DNA of 57,421 nt from a virus. A program made the position numbers and the translations under genes. The stretch lies in the IMG/VR virus record IMGVR_UViG_3300030202_000014, positions 1 through 57,421 of that record; one strand, 5' to 3'. The first letter of the stretch is position 1, and each line of letters begins with the position of its first letter. Shown here piece by piece: positions 36,885-45,879 of the stretch. The notes beneath the pieces were generated by a model. The model had not been told where the DNA came from. It searched no databases and was given only the letters and a program-made list of their open reading frames with translations.

Positions 36885-37768
36885 TATGCAAAGTCCTCTT
36901 CAGTAATGTCGATGAACTCTTCCACACCTTCCTTGTCTACGTCCTCATGCTTGTGGGCATTCTCATCCCAAGCATTCGAGATATACTCGTTGTAGTTTGT
37001 CACCCATGCTAGGAAGTTACCTAGTGTTTCCTGAGTGGCATCATCCAACTCCAACGTAGTCTGCAAGTCAAGTGCAGTCTCTGGCAAATAGAAGCTGCTA
37101 CCGTTTGGTAACGACTGCTCTGCTGTAGTAGCAGTAAACGTATGCTGTGGTGGTAGCCTACGCATCTTGCCAAGTTTGGTAAACAATGCACCAATAGACT
37201 TGAACGCATCACGGTTCTCCACTTCCCAGATGAATGGTGTAGAGGATAGATCAACAGCCTTACCTGCTGCATCTACAGGGTCAATCAATTCGACAGTGCC
37301 GAACACTACACGTACACGCTTGATCTGTTTGATCAAATCTTGCATGGACTCAGGCAGTGCCTTGAAGTCCTGTATGTACCCTGCAGGTTTACCACAGTTG
37401 AACCCACCGTCATTGTCCTTGAGGTCAATGTTCAAGTTGTCAGCCATGACAGTCTTGATGTAACGGTTTGGTGTACTGTCGTTCCCTTTCACGAAACGCT
37501 TGTACATAAACCTTTGTACGAATGGGCGAATGACCACCTTAGATGCATAGTATGTAGGTCCATCAGGTATCTCCAACCTGTATGTACCACCCTCAACGAC
37601 TTCAACCTTCTTGGTCTTGCCGTTTACTTCAGCCTCACCCATGATAGGCGCATGTGATATACGCAGTCGAGCAAGCGTGGATGCTTTCTCTGTCTGCTGA
37701 TTGTCTACCGACATACCCATGAGCTTTGCCATGTCTGAGAAGTTTGTATTTATTGCGACTTGATTCAT
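36884..37768 (-). CDS. Putative single-stranded DNA-binding protein
   Basis: 294 residues, with a strongly acidic C-terminal tail (VEEFIDITEEDFA) of the kind that lets SSB proteins recruit replication partners, and a beta-rich middle. It lies between the DNA polymerase and the exonuclease, where T7-like phages carry such a protein, and overlaps the exonuclease by one base. The fold itself was not recognised, so the role is inferred from tail and position. Confidence 0.55.
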   Translation of the reverse strand: MNQVAINTNFSDMAKLMGMSVDNQQTEKASTLARLRISHAPIMGEAEVNGKTKKVEVVEGGTYRLEIPDGPTYYASKVVIRPFVQRFMYKRFVKGNDSTPNRYIKTVMADNLNIDLKDNDGGFNCGKPAGYIQDFKALPESMQDLIKQIKRVRVVFGTVELIDPVDAAGKAVDLSSTPFIWEVENRDAFKSIGALFTKLGKMRRLPPQHTFTATTAEQSLPNGSSFYLPETALDLQTTLELDDATQETLGNFLAWVTNYNEYISNAWDENAHKHEDVDKEGVEEFIDITEEDFA

Positions 37769-37807
37769 ATATAGTCTCCTTTTCTAATTTACGAATTTAT
37801 AGTTATA

Positions 37808-39859
37808 TCAGGCTACGTCTTTTGTGTCAAGCCAATTGTCTCCAATTTTTGCTTCTAATAATAATGGTACATTGAAATCAATATTCCACTTCTTATTCAC
37901 CAAAGATGTTAGCATTTCATTAGTTCTGTTTATTACCTTGAGCACCTTTTCTGTTTCATCTGGATGAACATCAATCACGATACTGTCATGCACTGTGTTT
38001 ACAATACAAGACCACATCTGATTTACACCCATTAGCTTGTCTATGTATATCAGAGATATAGGTACAATGTCAGCAGTGGCAAACGATTGGACAGGATAAT
38101 TTTTTATCTGTGTGAAATATGTCACACCACCAAAGCGTCTACGTTGTACATCAGGGAATGAGAACTCACGTCCAGACGGTGTACGTATCTTGCCAGTGTT
38201 CAATGCTTCCTTGGCGAGAGCTTCGTGCCACTTTCCTATGCCACTGTATTTCTTTGTGAACTGCTTGTAGTATGCAGCCTCTGCTTCTGTACGTCCAAAC
38301 CCACTAGCACCGTACAGAGGTGCAAAGGTATGTGACTTAGCATCCTGACGTGAGATAGGTTGCCCTGCATCAGAGATAACTTTAGCTGTATAACTATGTA
38401 CATCAAAGCCAGTAGTCACCTCATCAATGGCAGTCTTGTCTTGTGACAGGAATGCAGCTACACGAAACTCCAACTGTGCAAAATCAGCTTCCATGATCTG
38501 TCCACCTTCCCATCGTGACTTGAACACACGCTTCACTGGGAACGTACCACCACGTGGCATGTTCTGCATGTTCGGGTCTGCCCCTGACAGTCTGCCTGTA
38601 CCTGTGCGGTGTTGTAGTAATCGTACATGTAGCCTACCATCTAGTTTGGTGTGTGTGGATATACCTTCAACAAAGCTACTCAGGTAAGTCTCTACGGCAC
38701 TTAGTCTACGCACACGCTTGAGGAATGTCTCAGCTTCAGTCATGCCCTTACTACGTGCAATGCCTTCGAGGAACACGAGGTTGTCTTTGCTAGTAGAGAA
38801 CCCACTATGGCTTACCCACTTGGCTGTAGGTGCAGAGAACTTTAACCCTGCTACCTGATTAGTATCAGTAAAAGTGTACCCCACAGTATCACACGTAGGA
38901 CATCTGTTAGGTCTAGCATACTTTGTTCCATCTTTCTTCACCTTCCATACTTTTCCACTGCCATTACACGTATCACATTGCTTGGCCTTTTGTTTGTACA
39001 ACACATCACTGCTGTTACGTACTTGATACCGATAGTCTTGGTCATCCATACGTTCATTGAACAACTCTGACCAGAACTTTTTGTCTTTGGGCTTACGGCT
39101 GTACACAACCCATGACAACTGCTCTGTGCTTGCCAGATTGATTGGGCGATCACCCATCAGTTCACGCACCTGTTCTTCTAGCTCACGTATAAGTTCTCCA
39201 CGCTCTTGCTCAAACTCTTTATGCACATTCTCTAGTTCGTCAAGGTCAACTGCAAATCCACGTTGATATATCTTGGCTAGATGTACAGCCAGTTGGTTAG
39301 TCAGCTTGACAGTATTCTGCAATGGCATGTGCTCTTCATACATGCGTAGCTTTGTATCAATGTGGTTGTACAACTCTTGTGTGGCATGTAGGTCATCGGA
39401 TAGGTAGCTACATAAGTCAAACCAATTCATGTCACGTACAGACTTACCTGACTTGAGCCACTCTTTCATTGTGTCCTGCTTCTTTGTGTCTAGCTCATAC
39501 CGTTCTGCACATGCTTCAAGTGACAGTGGTTCTTTCTGCCCACGTTGTAAGATGTATTCACCTAGCATGGTATCAAAGATTTCACCCTCATAGGTAAAGC
39601 CCGACTCCCATAGCCACACTAGATCGTGTGCAGCATTGTGCATAATAAGAAGGGAGGCTTCATCCAGTTTCAGTTGGACGATAGTCCTCCCCTCTGTCGT
39701 GGGCGTTTGCTCTGCGTGATCGAATGTTACAAGGTCTTCGTTACCAAGATCATCTAGCATCCCCACCATGACTAATGTATTCATTGGTTCGAAAGGGTCA
39801 AGGTGTAGCTTGCCGTTTCGTTTTGTCACTGTGTTCTCTACGTCAAGGGTCAGTTTCAT
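37808..39859 (-). CDS. polA: Family A DNA polymerase with DnaJ-like zinc insertion
   Basis: 683 residues. 3'-5' exonuclease: D6-V-E8, N75/D79 (MHNAAHDL), Y152/D156. Polymerase: motif A D459-E464 (EADFAQLEFR), motif B R504, K508, F512, Y516-G517, motif C H624-D625 (NTVHDSI). Between exonuclease and polymerase is a zinc-finger segment with C295, C298 (CDTCNGSG) and C320, C323 (CPTC), like half of the DnaJ central domain; this insertion is known from the SAR116 phage HMO-2011 polymerase. The residue matching E. coli Phe762 is Phe512. It is the main replicative polymerase. Confidence 0.95.
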   Translation of the reverse strand: MKLTLDVENTVTKRNGKLHLDPFEPMNTLVMVGMLDDLGNEDLVTFDHAEQTPTTEGRTIVQLKLDEASLLIMHNAAHDLVWLWESGFTYEGEIFDTMLGEYILQRGQKEPLSLEACAERYELDTKKQDTMKEWLKSGKSVRDMNWFDLCSYLSDDLHATQELYNHIDTKLRMYEEHMPLQNTVKLTNQLAVHLAKIYQRGFAVDLDELENVHKEFEQERGELIRELEEQVRELMGDRPINLASTEQLSWVVYSRKPKDKKFWSELFNERMDDQDYRYQVRNSSDVLYKQKAKQCDTCNGSGKVWKVKKDGTKYARPNRCPTCDTVGYTFTDTNQVAGLKFSAPTAKWVSHSGFSTSKDNLVFLEGIARSKGMTEAETFLKRVRRLSAVETYLSSFVEGISTHTKLDGRLHVRLLQHRTGTGRLSGADPNMQNMPRGGTFPVKRVFKSRWEGGQIMEADFAQLEFRVAAFLSQDKTAIDEVTTGFDVHSYTAKVISDAGQPISRQDAKSHTFAPLYGASGFGRTEAEAAYYKQFTKKYSGIGKWHEALAKEALNTGKIRTPSGREFSFPDVQRRRFGGVTYFTQIKNYPVQSFATADIVPISLIYIDKLMGVNQMWSCIVNTVHDSIVIDVHPDETEKVLKVINRTNEMLTSLVNKKWNIDFNVPLLLEAKIGDNWLDTKDVA

Positions 39860-39867
39860 TGTGTCTC

Positions 39868-40062
39868 CTAATAGTCGGCTGTTACGGTTGCGTGTGTTGC
39901 ATCTATTACTAACTCATTTGAGTAGTAATCGTCAAGATGTTTCTCAAATTCTTTTTGGTTAGCAAACTCAGCCATAGCTCGTTTGGCTTCTTCCAGAGTT
40001 AACTTGTGGCGGTTCATTGCTGCAAGCAACTCTACTTCTTCTATGAGTGTCATGCTAACCAT
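39868..40062 (-). CDS. Small acidic helical protein
   Basis: 64 residues (IEEVELLAAMNRHKLTLEEA and a charged second half). It lies directly before polA, overlapping the preceding gene by 8 bases. Function unknown. Confidence 0.5.
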   Translation of the reverse strand: MVSMTLIEEVELLAAMNRHKLTLEEAKRAMAEFANQKEFEKHLDDYYSNELVIDATHATVTADY

Positions 40063-40321
40063 TGTTCATTTCCTTTCGTTCCTTTGCTCGTTGTCTTTCA
40101 TCAAAACTAAATGGCCTGATGTCATTATAAGTACTCACCTTATCGACAGACCTGTTTGTATCGAAGTCAACTATTACTCCTGTATTCCATTTACAACGTT
40201 CTTCCTCTGCATCTTTTAAATTATCAAATAGCTTTGGTTTTGGGTAATTCACAAACCCATGTGTATTCTCTGGCACATACATGATGTCACCATCCACATC
40301 AATTACTACTGCTAGTCTCAT
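40055..40321 (-). CDS. Small hypothetical protein
   Basis: 88 residues from the ATG at 40321, which has AAGGAGAGAGGG upstream; a longer in-frame start at 40342 lacks this. N-terminus (MRLAVVIDVDGDIMYVPENT) is beta-rich, the C-terminus basic. Function unknown. Confidence 0.55.
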   Translation of the reverse strand: MRLAVVIDVDGDIMYVPENTHGFVNYPKPKLFDNLKDAEEERCKWNTGVIVDFDTNRSVDKVSTYNDIRPFSFDERQRAKERKEMNNG

Positions 40322-40518
40322 CCCTCTCTCCTTATTACACAACTAATATCAATTACTGGATCATTAAATCCTGCTACTGAAATAACTTCTACTGCAAGCG
40401 TACTTGCATTACTGGCGTCAGTAACATACTCAGTACAATCTTTTTTATATTCAAACGTTTTGTATGGTATAACAAATGGATCACCTGCATATAAAGTTAT
40501 AAGTATAACCCAGTTCAT
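40318..40518 (-). CDS. Small probably exported two-Cys protein (type A)
   Basis: 66 residues. Hydrophobic N-terminus (MNWVILITLYAG), then FEYKKDCTEYV and a second Cys 7 residues from the end (SCVIRREG). The same layout recurs in the genes at 45603, 49736 and 53443, suggesting exported proteins with one disulfide. Overlaps thyX by ATGA-type coupling. Function unknown. Confidence 0.5.
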   Translation of the reverse strand: MNWVILITLYAGDPFVIPYKTFEYKKDCTEYVTDASNASTLAVEVISVAGFNDPVIDISCVIRREG

Positions 40519-41177
40519 AGGTTAGCCATCAGTGCTTGCCACGATACAGGAAAAGCATTTAACATTACGTTCTCTATTTCTACTGCAACTAACTGTGTCT
40601 CTAACTGTGTGTCATCTGCACACCGTAGGCTACACATCTTAGCAAAAGCATACAAGCTACCTGACCAGTACCACTCTGTCATCATAGACTGTGGCAATAC
40701 CATACGTGCTTGCTCTGGTGCTACTCCATGATGGAGTAAAAGTTTATAGTTTTCTAACGCTCTTTTATGTACACTTCCACTTAATATATTAGGTGGAGCA
40801 GGTGGTACTACACCTTCGCTGCCTTGCTTCTTATCTGCACTACGCCCACGCCAATGTTCTGGATCATAGAACTCAGGCTCACTGTCTACATACCTACGGC
40901 TAATCTCATTCCAAGGCATGTACTCATGCTTTACAAGTTGACGTGCAACAAACACTGGTGCTTTAACATGGAAGGTAGCAAAAGCATGGTTAAATGGTGA
41001 CTTGTGATTGTGTTCAGCAAGATACTTAATTAGCTTTACATCAGCAGGTTTTAGTTCCCACTTACCTTTGATCAAGTCAGTACACTCGTACTTAGACTTC
41101 TTACCGAATGATACACGTGCAGCGTTTACTACACTAATGTCATCTCCCATATGTGATATGTATGTTACCTCAATCAT
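40515..41177 (-). CDS. thyX: Flavin-dependent thymidylate synthase
   Basis: 220 residues. Makes dTMP from dUMP with FAD, NADPH and methylene-THF. The ThyX motif RHRx7SxR is present in a variant form: K83-H84-E85, seven residues, then S93-R94-R95 in EISRRYVD. Upstream HNHKSPFNHAFATFHVKAPV and downstream EPEFYDPEHWR, EQARMVLPQSMMTEWYWSG are typical. It complements NrdJ in nucleotide supply. Confidence 0.93.
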   Translation of the reverse strand: MIEVTYISHMGDDISVVNAARVSFGKKSKYECTDLIKGKWELKPADVKLIKYLAEHNHKSPFNHAFATFHVKAPVFVARQLVKHEYMPWNEISRRYVDSEPEFYDPEHWRGRSADKKQGSEGVVPPAPPNILSGSVHKRALENYKLLLHHGVAPEQARMVLPQSMMTEWYWSGSLYAFAKMCSLRCADDTQLETQLVAVEIENVMLNAFPVSWQALMANL

Positions 41178-42397
41178 GCTACGTACCTCGCAATCTTGTA
41201 CTCAAGATCAGTGTGTACGATACCATGCCAACCAGACAACTTGTTCTTTACAACGTTGATGTGGCGTTGGTTATCTTCTTCCTCTTGCCCTTCAACTGTA
41301 GGGTTCTTGGAAATCATAATCATCAGGTCAGCTTCTGCTGCCTTACCTGTACGTGACCCTTCCATCATGGCTTGGTTGAGTACCACCTTACCCTCTGCCT
41401 CTGCTGATAGCTGAGACATGTAGAAGATAGCACACTCATGCTGCTTGGCAATCTGTCTTGCATGCACAGCGTTAGCCTTGAGTGCTTCGTCAGGACGTGC
41501 AAAGCCACCCATCTTGGCGAACTTGTCACCCATGTCCAGTATCACAATGTCAGGCTTATATGACTTACACACGGACTCAACCCAGTTCATGTCACGACCT
41601 GTAGCATCCTTGAACATGACGTTCTTACGTATCTGATCGAACACTTCCATAGCTCTGTGCTTGTTCTTACTAATCTCGTACTTGTCCATGCCTGTAGCTG
41701 CTGTAATGTACCTGTGAGCCACCCTGTGATAGCCCTCTTCGTTACATAAAATGATACACTTAGCACCTTGCCATGCAAACCCTTGCGGAGAGGCAACAAG
41801 CGAAGCATGGAATGAGGTCTTACCAGTGTTCGGCCTCGCCCCTACCTCAATCAAATGTCCTGCATTGATGCCCTCTACCTTACGTGTCAGGGTAGGAATG
41901 TTGAACGTCCATTGTGACTCCAAATCTGTCATTGACAGGATGGTATCGAGGCTTATGTCTTCCCACTCTACCTGTAGGTTAGGCGTGAAGTCATCACCGT
42001 ATTGCTCCATCAAATTACGTAGTGGTTCAAGGCTAGACTTGCTGCCATTGACATAATCAAAGCCAAGGTTGGCAATGTCCTCACCCACCACTTGTTGAAA
42101 CAACTTGGATAATACTTCCTGTGCCACGTCACTACCCATTGGGCTTTCTTTCTTGATCTTGTGAAACAGGTGACTGTATGCTTGCTTCTGTGCTGTAGTC
42201 AGTGTCGGATTGTTTGCCATGAACAGTGCTTCTATCTCGTCAGGTGTAACTGTACGTGAGTACCTATCCATTGCAGTATCCACTGCTTGCTTGATCTTGC
42301 GTACATCTGAACTGAACAATCTGTCTGGGCATTTAGCACCACGATGATCGTCATAGAACTCTTTGTCCATCAAGCTTCGTACTAATGATAATTCCAT
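41174..42397 (-). CDS. Replicative DNA helicase (DnaB/gp4C-like)
   Basis: 407 residues. RecA-like motor with Walker A G186-ARPNTGKT-S195, Walker B DIVILDMGDKF, and a later block FYMSQLSAEAEGKVVLNQAM and SRTGKAAEADLMIMISKNP matching DnaB-type helicase motifs. The N-terminal ~170 residues are helical and lack a primase. It overlaps the primase gene by one base, so together they replace the fused T7 gp4. Confidence 0.88.
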   Translation of the reverse strand: MELSLVRSLMDKEFYDDHRGAKCPDRLFSSDVRKIKQAVDTAMDRYSRTVTPDEIEALFMANNPTLTTAQKQAYSHLFHKIKKESPMGSDVAQEVLSKLFQQVVGEDIANLGFDYVNGSKSSLEPLRNLMEQYGDDFTPNLQVEWEDISLDTILSMTDLESQWTFNIPTLTRKVEGINAGHLIEVGARPNTGKTSFHASLVASPQGFAWQGAKCIILCNEEGYHRVAHRYITAATGMDKYEISKNKHRAMEVFDQIRKNVMFKDATGRDMNWVESVCKSYKPDIVILDMGDKFAKMGGFARPDEALKANAVHARQIAKQHECAIFYMSQLSAEAEGKVVLNQAMMEGSRTGKAAEADLMIMISKNPTVEGQEEEDNQRHINVVKNKLSGWHGIVHTDLEYKIARYVA

Positions 42398-43161
42398 TAT
42401 GTGTCTCCTAGTGTTGTTAGTTTATCTAAGTCGGTTTGGTTTCTGTATTTCAGGTCATCTTCAAGGCGTAGCACATTTACGTTTGGTACTAGCCCTCGTA
42501 ATTCTTTTGCAAACTGTAGTGTCTTGGGTAGTGCGTCAGGGTCAAGAGCTACAATTGCTGTTGAGAACTGTGACAAGTACTTCTTATGCCCATCGGATAA
42601 TGATGTACCCAACACTGCGACCCCGACAAATCCATCAGTACCTACGATGGCTGCACTCACACAGTCCTCAACAACTACAGCAGTTGTACCACGTCCACAG
42701 ACGTATGGCAAGCTGCTTTTTCCATATCTTTTCCACTTGGGTATTCGTTTACCTAGCGATCTACCAGTGGCATCTGTCATGGCAGTACCCTGCATTATAG
42801 GGAACACCACACGATGTTCTTTTACATCATACAATAGCCCCAATACCTTGGGGTCTAGCTTCCACGTATCACAGAACTCTGAGATTGCATTGTCATCTTT
42901 TACAATCCATTCAGGTTTGTCGAAAGTTATAGAGTGTGTCTCTTCTGCAACACTACCCAGTGACTTGCGTATGTCCTCTGCTGTGAGATGAACACGCTTG
43001 CCACCAGATACGTGACACCCTGCCTTGTAGCAATTCCAAATCATAGAACCCATGTTGTTCGTGATCGTGAAGGTCTTGCGCCCACCACACTCAGGACAGT
43101 CCATACGTTTAGTATCTCCATTTGTAAGTGTTATATCATTTATAATATTATATACACTCAT
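42397..43161 (-). CDS. DNA primase (zinc finger plus TOPRIM)
   Basis: 254 residues. N-terminal zinc site C22, C25, C44, C49 (MDCPECGG, WNCYKAGCHVSGG); TOPRIM-like core with AVVVEDCVSAAIVG and AIVALDPDALPKT supplying acidic metal residues. This arrangement matches the T7 gp4 primase half. The short linker and following helicase gene show a split primase-helicase. Confidence 0.87.
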   Translation of the reverse strand: MSVYNIINDITLTNGDTKRMDCPECGGRKTFTITNNMGSMIWNCYKAGCHVSGGKRVHLTAEDIRKSLGSVAEETHSITFDKPEWIVKDDNAISEFCDTWKLDPKVLGLLYDVKEHRVVFPIMQGTAMTDATGRSLGKRIPKWKRYGKSSLPYVCGRGTTAVVVEDCVSAAIVGTDGFVGVAVLGTSLSDGHKKYLSQFSTAIVALDPDALPKTLQFAKELRGLVPNVNVLRLEDDLKYRNQTDLDKLTTLGDT

Positions 43162-44282
43162 AATGTATCACTTTCAATGTTACTCCTTACAGTCGATTGT
43201 ACACTAATGTCTCTACGTGTCAAGGCACTATTTGCACTTTCGTAAGTATGCTTGTGATATGGCTTCACAGAAGACACATGTGTATGTCCAGATACAGCCA
43301 TGATTTGTGGTAAAGGTACACCTTTGTCTATCATTTGTGTTATACCAGTTCTCCGTATGTCCATGAGCCGTAGCTCTTCAGGTAGCTTTGCTAGTCGCAT
43401 GATCTTCCGTCCAACCTTGGACAGTCTCTCCATTGCGTATGGTTTGTACACGCCCTTCACAGGCATAGGATGTGGCACTACCCAAGGCTGAAAACCAAAG
43501 TCTGCTTTCTGCTCTTTGAGCATGGCAGTCAAGTTATCTGTGATAGGAAGAAACACATCAGCCCTACGCTTACTCTGTTCTAATGTAAGCTGTTGCTTAT
43601 CCAAGTCAAGGTTCTCCCATCTTAGGTTACGCATGTCACCCAGACGCTGACACCACTCGTATGCCATGTGTATAATCAACCCGACATTCCTGTAGTCAAA
43701 GTCACTGTACGCCACGTCAAGAAACTTATTCACCTCACCATGTGACCACACCATTTTACGTTGCTTGGCAGTCTTACGCTTGATCTTACCAAACGGATTC
43801 TGCTCTGCATGTTCCATCTGTATGGCATAGTTGTACACTCTGCTTGCACAGGTAGCTGCATGGTTAGCAAAGCTAATGCCACGCTTGACCCACTCTTCAT
43901 ATGCAGCCTTGGCTATCTTGGACGTCACGTCTTTGTACTTGCGACACCCGATAGTCTGGTGTACGACTGTCAGAAAGTATCTGTAATCTACTTTAGTTGT
44001 GTCACGTAACATATTGAAATCATTGGATTGATAGTAAAAGTTGATAAGGTCAGTGACCCTGCTGCTTGGCTTCAAGCCCACAAGTTTTGCACGTTCCTCA
44101 CGCCAATCATCTATCTGTTTGTTTAACTCCTTTGCTAGTCTGCGTACCTCTTTGGTATCAGTACCCAGTTCTTCACGTTCCACCACGCCCTCATCTACAA
44201 GCATCTGTGGTGGATTAAAGCGATAAGAAGTGTCACCCGAAGATGACACTCTTAGTTGTACATAACGTGGTAGCATCTGCAT
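43158..44282 (-). CDS. int: Tyrosine recombinase / integrase
   Basis: 374 residues. Catalytic residues: R213 (CQRLGDMRNL), K238, R310 (MDIRRTG), H333 (SGH) and nucleophile Y342 (VKPYHKH), with the normal 9-residue H-Y spacing. The usual His of box II (HxxR) is replaced by M307. The N-terminal ~170 residues are SAM-like DNA-binding regions. No excisionase, repressor or clear att site is visible, so lysogeny is not established. Carries one GTCCAA element at 43409. Confidence 0.88.
   Translation of the reverse strand: MQMLPRYVQLRVSSSGDTSYRFNPPQMLVDEGVVEREELGTDTKEVRRLAKELNKQIDDWREERAKLVGLKPSSRVTDLINFYYQSNDFNMLRDTTKVDYRYFLTVVHQTIGCRKYKDVTSKIAKAAYEEWVKRGISFANHAATCASRVYNYAIQMEHAEQNPFGKIKRKTAKQRKMVWSHGEVNKFLDVAYSDFDYRNVGLIIHMAYEWCQRLGDMRNLRWENLDLDKQQLTLEQSKRRADVFLPITDNLTAMLKEQKADFGFQPWVVPHPMPVKGVYKPYAMERLSKVGRKIMRLAKLPEELRLMDIRRTGITQMIDKGVPLPQIMAVSGHTHVSSVKPYHKHTYESANSALTRRDISVQSTVRSNIESDTL
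43409..43422. repeat. GTCCAA-CC-TTGGAC element, copy 2
   Basis: 14-bp hyphenated palindrome inside the integrase gene, with flank CGTCCAACCTTGGACAG identical to copy 7 in the non-coding control region. Confidence 0.8.
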
Positions 44283-45130
44283 TAAGCAGCTTCCAATTCT
44301 AGGAACTTCTTATCAGATACCCACTTGCTGACTTCCTGTTCACGACTGAACATGCTGATAGCTTGTGTGTCGTTACCAGTGTTACGTAGGCTGAACCCAT
44401 TACGCTCATCAGCATACGATGCATAGTTGGTAAAGGCAGAGTACAACGCCCACTTGTTGTGGCCTCGTTGAGATGCCTCATGGCAATACAATTCGTACAT
44501 CTTTTCAGACTTACGCTTAGATGCAATCATGTCTTCTAGCAATGACTGTACGTTTACGTATTTGAGGTCAGTCTCAGCCCACACCTGCATCTTTGCAGTC
44601 TCTTCGTAGAAGTCACGTCTTGCACGATTTAACTCGTAGATGAAACCATCCAGTGTAAAGTTAGATGTGTTCTTCTTACGAACCTTGTCGTATTCACCAC
44701 GTATCATGCCGTTAGTGCAGAAGAAATCAATCTGTCCAAAGTACACTTGGTTGCTGCATGAACCATCAACACCATGTAATGATATGATACGATTGCCAAG
44801 CGTAGTTGTGTGCTTGTCTGTAGCAATCTCTACCTGCATGTCAGGTAATGTGATGTCTAGCATAGACCATGCACCACTTCGTGCAGTGCGCCAGTTGTAT
44901 TTGGCATTGGTCATCTCAGCAGGTGAAAGGTTTTCTGTCAGTGTGTCCATGACACCACGATAGAAGTCACCATGAGATGCACAGGTAAAACCTCTACCCA
45001 CGATACCAATGTACTCACCAGTGTTACCATTAATGACGTATTTCTTGTCATCTACTTTAGTTGGTTCAAATTCCACATCAAAGTCAAGCTTTGTTGGAAT
45101 GTCGAATGTGTTGTTAATGTCGAATGGCAT
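44282..45130 (-). CDS. DUF932 phage/plasmid protein
   Basis: 282 residues. Features of the DUF932 group (plasmid-like protein): YVINGNTGEYIGIVGRGFTC, GAWSMLDITLPD, HGVDGSCSNQVYFGQIDFFC, TNGMIRGE. Common in phages and plasmids; biochemical function unknown. Good ribosome site (AAGGAG) upstream; one-base overlap with the integrase start. Confidence 0.85.
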   Translation of the reverse strand: MPFDINNTFDIPTKLDFDVEFEPTKVDDKKYVINGNTGEYIGIVGRGFTCASHGDFYRGVMDTLTENLSPAEMTNAKYNWRTARSGAWSMLDITLPDMQVEIATDKHTTTLGNRIISLHGVDGSCSNQVYFGQIDFFCTNGMIRGEYDKVRKKNTSNFTLDGFIYELNRARRDFYEETAKMQVWAETDLKYVNVQSLLEDMIASKRKSEKMYELYCHEASQRGHNKWALYSAFTNYASYADERNGFSLRNTGNDTQAISMFSREQEVSKWVSDKKFLELEAA

Positions 45131-45213
45131 ATATAATACTCCTTTTCAGTTGGTTATGTGGCAACTTTGCCATAGTTATGTAGTCTTGTCTACCCCTATA
45201 CTAGTAACGGTAA

Positions 45214-45606
45214 CTATTTATAGAAGATGTGTGACCCATGAGCCACAGTTTTATTGAAGTGCTTGCGCCACCAAGGACTCACATACGTAGCATGGTAGTG
45301 CGTAGCACCATCTGTATTGTCTTTGTGATAGCCATACAGTGTGTTGTAGGCTACCACTTGTGCAACTATCCAAGACATATTGTCTTTGGGTTTGTCTGAC
45401 TTACCATCACAGTACCACGAGAACTGGCATCTATGCTTGCCCTTGTGGTATCCCTGCTTGACCACCTTACATGCATCGTTAGGGAATGAGTCATCAGCTA
45501 CACGATTGAGCACTACGTGGGCAACTGCATATTGCCCATTCATAGGCTCACTACGTGCTTCGTAGTACACATTGAGTGCAAGGCACGTGAGAAACATTTC
45601 AATCAT
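45214..45606 (-). CDS. SleB-type cell-wall hydrolase
   Basis: 130 residues. Hallmarks: NVYYEARSE with presumptive catalytic E16, AVAHVVLNRV, CQFSWYCDGKSD and GATHYHATYVSPWW. SleB-family enzymes act on peptidoglycan as lytic transglycosylases. There is no signal peptide (MIEMFLTCLALN is only weakly hydrophobic). Placement in the early operon, away from the late M15 endolysin, suggests a role other than final lysis, or a second lysis enzyme. Confidence 0.85.
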   Translation of the reverse strand: MIEMFLTCLALNVYYEARSEPMNGQYAVAHVVLNRVADDSFPNDACKVVKQGYHKGKHRCQFSWYCDGKSDKPKDNMSWIVAQVVAYNTLYGYHKDNTDGATHYHATYVSPWWRKHFNKTVAHGSHIFYK

Positions 45607-45773
45607 CTGGTATCAACCTCTAGGCAAGCCAGTGTCTCTGAGCTATGGTTCACTAGAACCACTGCTTCTTTCAAAGCCAACTGGCATTCTTCGGCTTTAC
45701 CGAATGTTCCCAATTGATAGTAATCAACTCCCTGATTTGTCACGAGTTGCATCCACACTAGTATCCACATCAT
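45603..45773 (-). CDS. Small probably exported two-Cys protein (type B)
   Basis: 56 residues, hydrophobic start (MMWILVWMQLVT), then FGKAEECQLALKEAVV and a second Cys in TLACLEVDTR near the end. Ribosome site AAGGAG upstream. Overlaps the SleB start as ATGA. Same layout as the genes at 40318, 49736 and 53443. Function unknown; a periplasmic partner of SleB is possible. Confidence 0.55.
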   Translation of the reverse strand: MMWILVWMQLVTNQGVDYYQLGTFGKAEECQLALKEAVVLVNHSSETLACLEVDTR

Positions 45774-45879
45774 CTGTACTCTCCTTAAACTTATCTCTGG
45801 CTACGCCAGTTTCCTTAGACAGTGCATCAGCCATAGCCTTTGCAAGTTCTTTGTTTGGTGCATCAATTATAATTTCCAT
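45724..45879 (-). CDS. Small hypothetical protein
   Basis: 51 residues (MEIIIDAPNKELAKAMADAL, polar C-terminus). It overlaps the next gene by 50 bases and shares a base with the upstream stop; GGAG lies 9 bases upstream. Function unknown. Confidence 0.5.
   Translation of the reverse strand: MEIIIDAPNKELAKAMADALSKETGVARDKFKESTDDVDTSVDATRDKSGS

Noticed and set aside
45163-45174. Hairpin GGCAA-CT-TTGCC before the DUF932 gene
   Set aside because: Short, with a 2-base loop and no T run; not enough to call a terminator or riboswitch.
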